NCBI GenBank assembly: GCA_012845835.1 | Contig: JABAKD010000029.1 | Coordinates: forward strand, 14,589,803-14,653,802 | DNA length: 64,000 bases | Origin: Undaria pinnatifida | Lineage: Eukaryota; Sar; Phaeophyceae; Laminariales; Alariaceae | Reading direction: 5' to 3' | Part shown: one piece after another, positions 63,804-64,000 of the stretch | Layout: the number at the start of each line of letters is the position of its first letter | Numbering within the stretch: position 1 is the first letter of the stretch | Notes under the pieces: model-generated | What the model was told of the DNA's origin: nothing | What the model saw: only the letters and a program-made list of their open reading frames with translations | Database searches by the model: none | Translations under genes and position numbers: made by a program

Positions 63804-63865
63804 GGCTGGTGGTATCGTATCATTGCACTTTCGAAAATACTACCAGGGTATTACATTTTTGCTAC

Positions 63866-64000
63866 ATTTTTATTTTGTAACACTTTTTCTTTCCAGCTCA
63901 TGTCCTAAGATTCTTTACCCTTCAGCGACCTTTTCGGCCAACCATGGTCATACCTGGTAGGTGTCTTCCCTTTCCCCCCCTGGCAAGTGCCTTCATTTTT
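63866..64000 (-). mobile_element. tRNA-derived SINE, copy cut by the window edge
   Basis: TTTCTTTCCAGCT, an insert of about 40 bp (CATGTCCTAAGATTCTTTAC..), then GTCATACCTGGTAGGTGTCT and TTCCCTTTCCCCCC match the tail-proximal half of the SINE. The head should lie past 64000. Confidence 0.65.

Overview
This is a eukaryotic nuclear window: two multi-exon genes with ordinary GT-AG introns sit in a very repeat-rich background (tRNA-derived SINEs, MITE-like palindromic repeats, LINE, LTR-element and TRIM remnants, and many mini- and microsatellites). The LINE and Ty3-type remnants resemble families I associate with brown algae (Ectocarpus-type stramenopiles), so a brown alga is my best guess. That is recognition, not a search result.

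Layout. (1) 1-4.3 kb: intergenic, with a SINE, MITE-like repeats and a 38-bp-type minisatellite. (2) 4.3-21.4 kb, minus strand: a seven-exon gene for an 890-residue protein with an EDR2 C-terminal (DUF1336) domain. I assembled it from seven open segments joined by splice sites whose phases all agree. About 84% of its span is intron, packed with tandem arrays. Introns 1, 4 and 6 carry degenerate copies of the 3' splice site plus coding start of the exon that follows. (3) 21.4-26.2 kb: intergenic. (4) 26.2-28.2 kb: a decayed jockey-like LINE with a complete 399-bp TRIM nested in it (TSD and restored reading frame both visible), followed by a full-length SINE. (5) 28.2-32.5 kb: a diverged long-period tandem array. 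(6) 34-37 kb: a broken Ty3/gypsy integrase region with a probable solo LTR in it. (7) 39.5-40.6 kb: copia reverse-transcriptase fragments arranged as a large palindrome. (8) 46.5-47.4 kb: a foldback-like element built from 12-bp palindromic units. (9) 48-55.6 kb: minisatellites and unidentified open segments. (10) 56.2-62.7 kb, minus strand: a mitochondrial tricarboxylate (citrate) carrier with an 18-nt microexon, its 5' end beyond the right edge. (11) 63-64 kb: more SINE copies.

The two genes have no obvious functional link. One is a probable lipid- or membrane-associated protein, the other a mitochondrial inner-membrane transporter. The most unusual feature is the repeated amplification of acceptor-plus-exon-start units inside introns of the EDR2-type gene. 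I found no prokaryotic operon, CRISPR array, rRNA, intact tRNA gene or viral gene.
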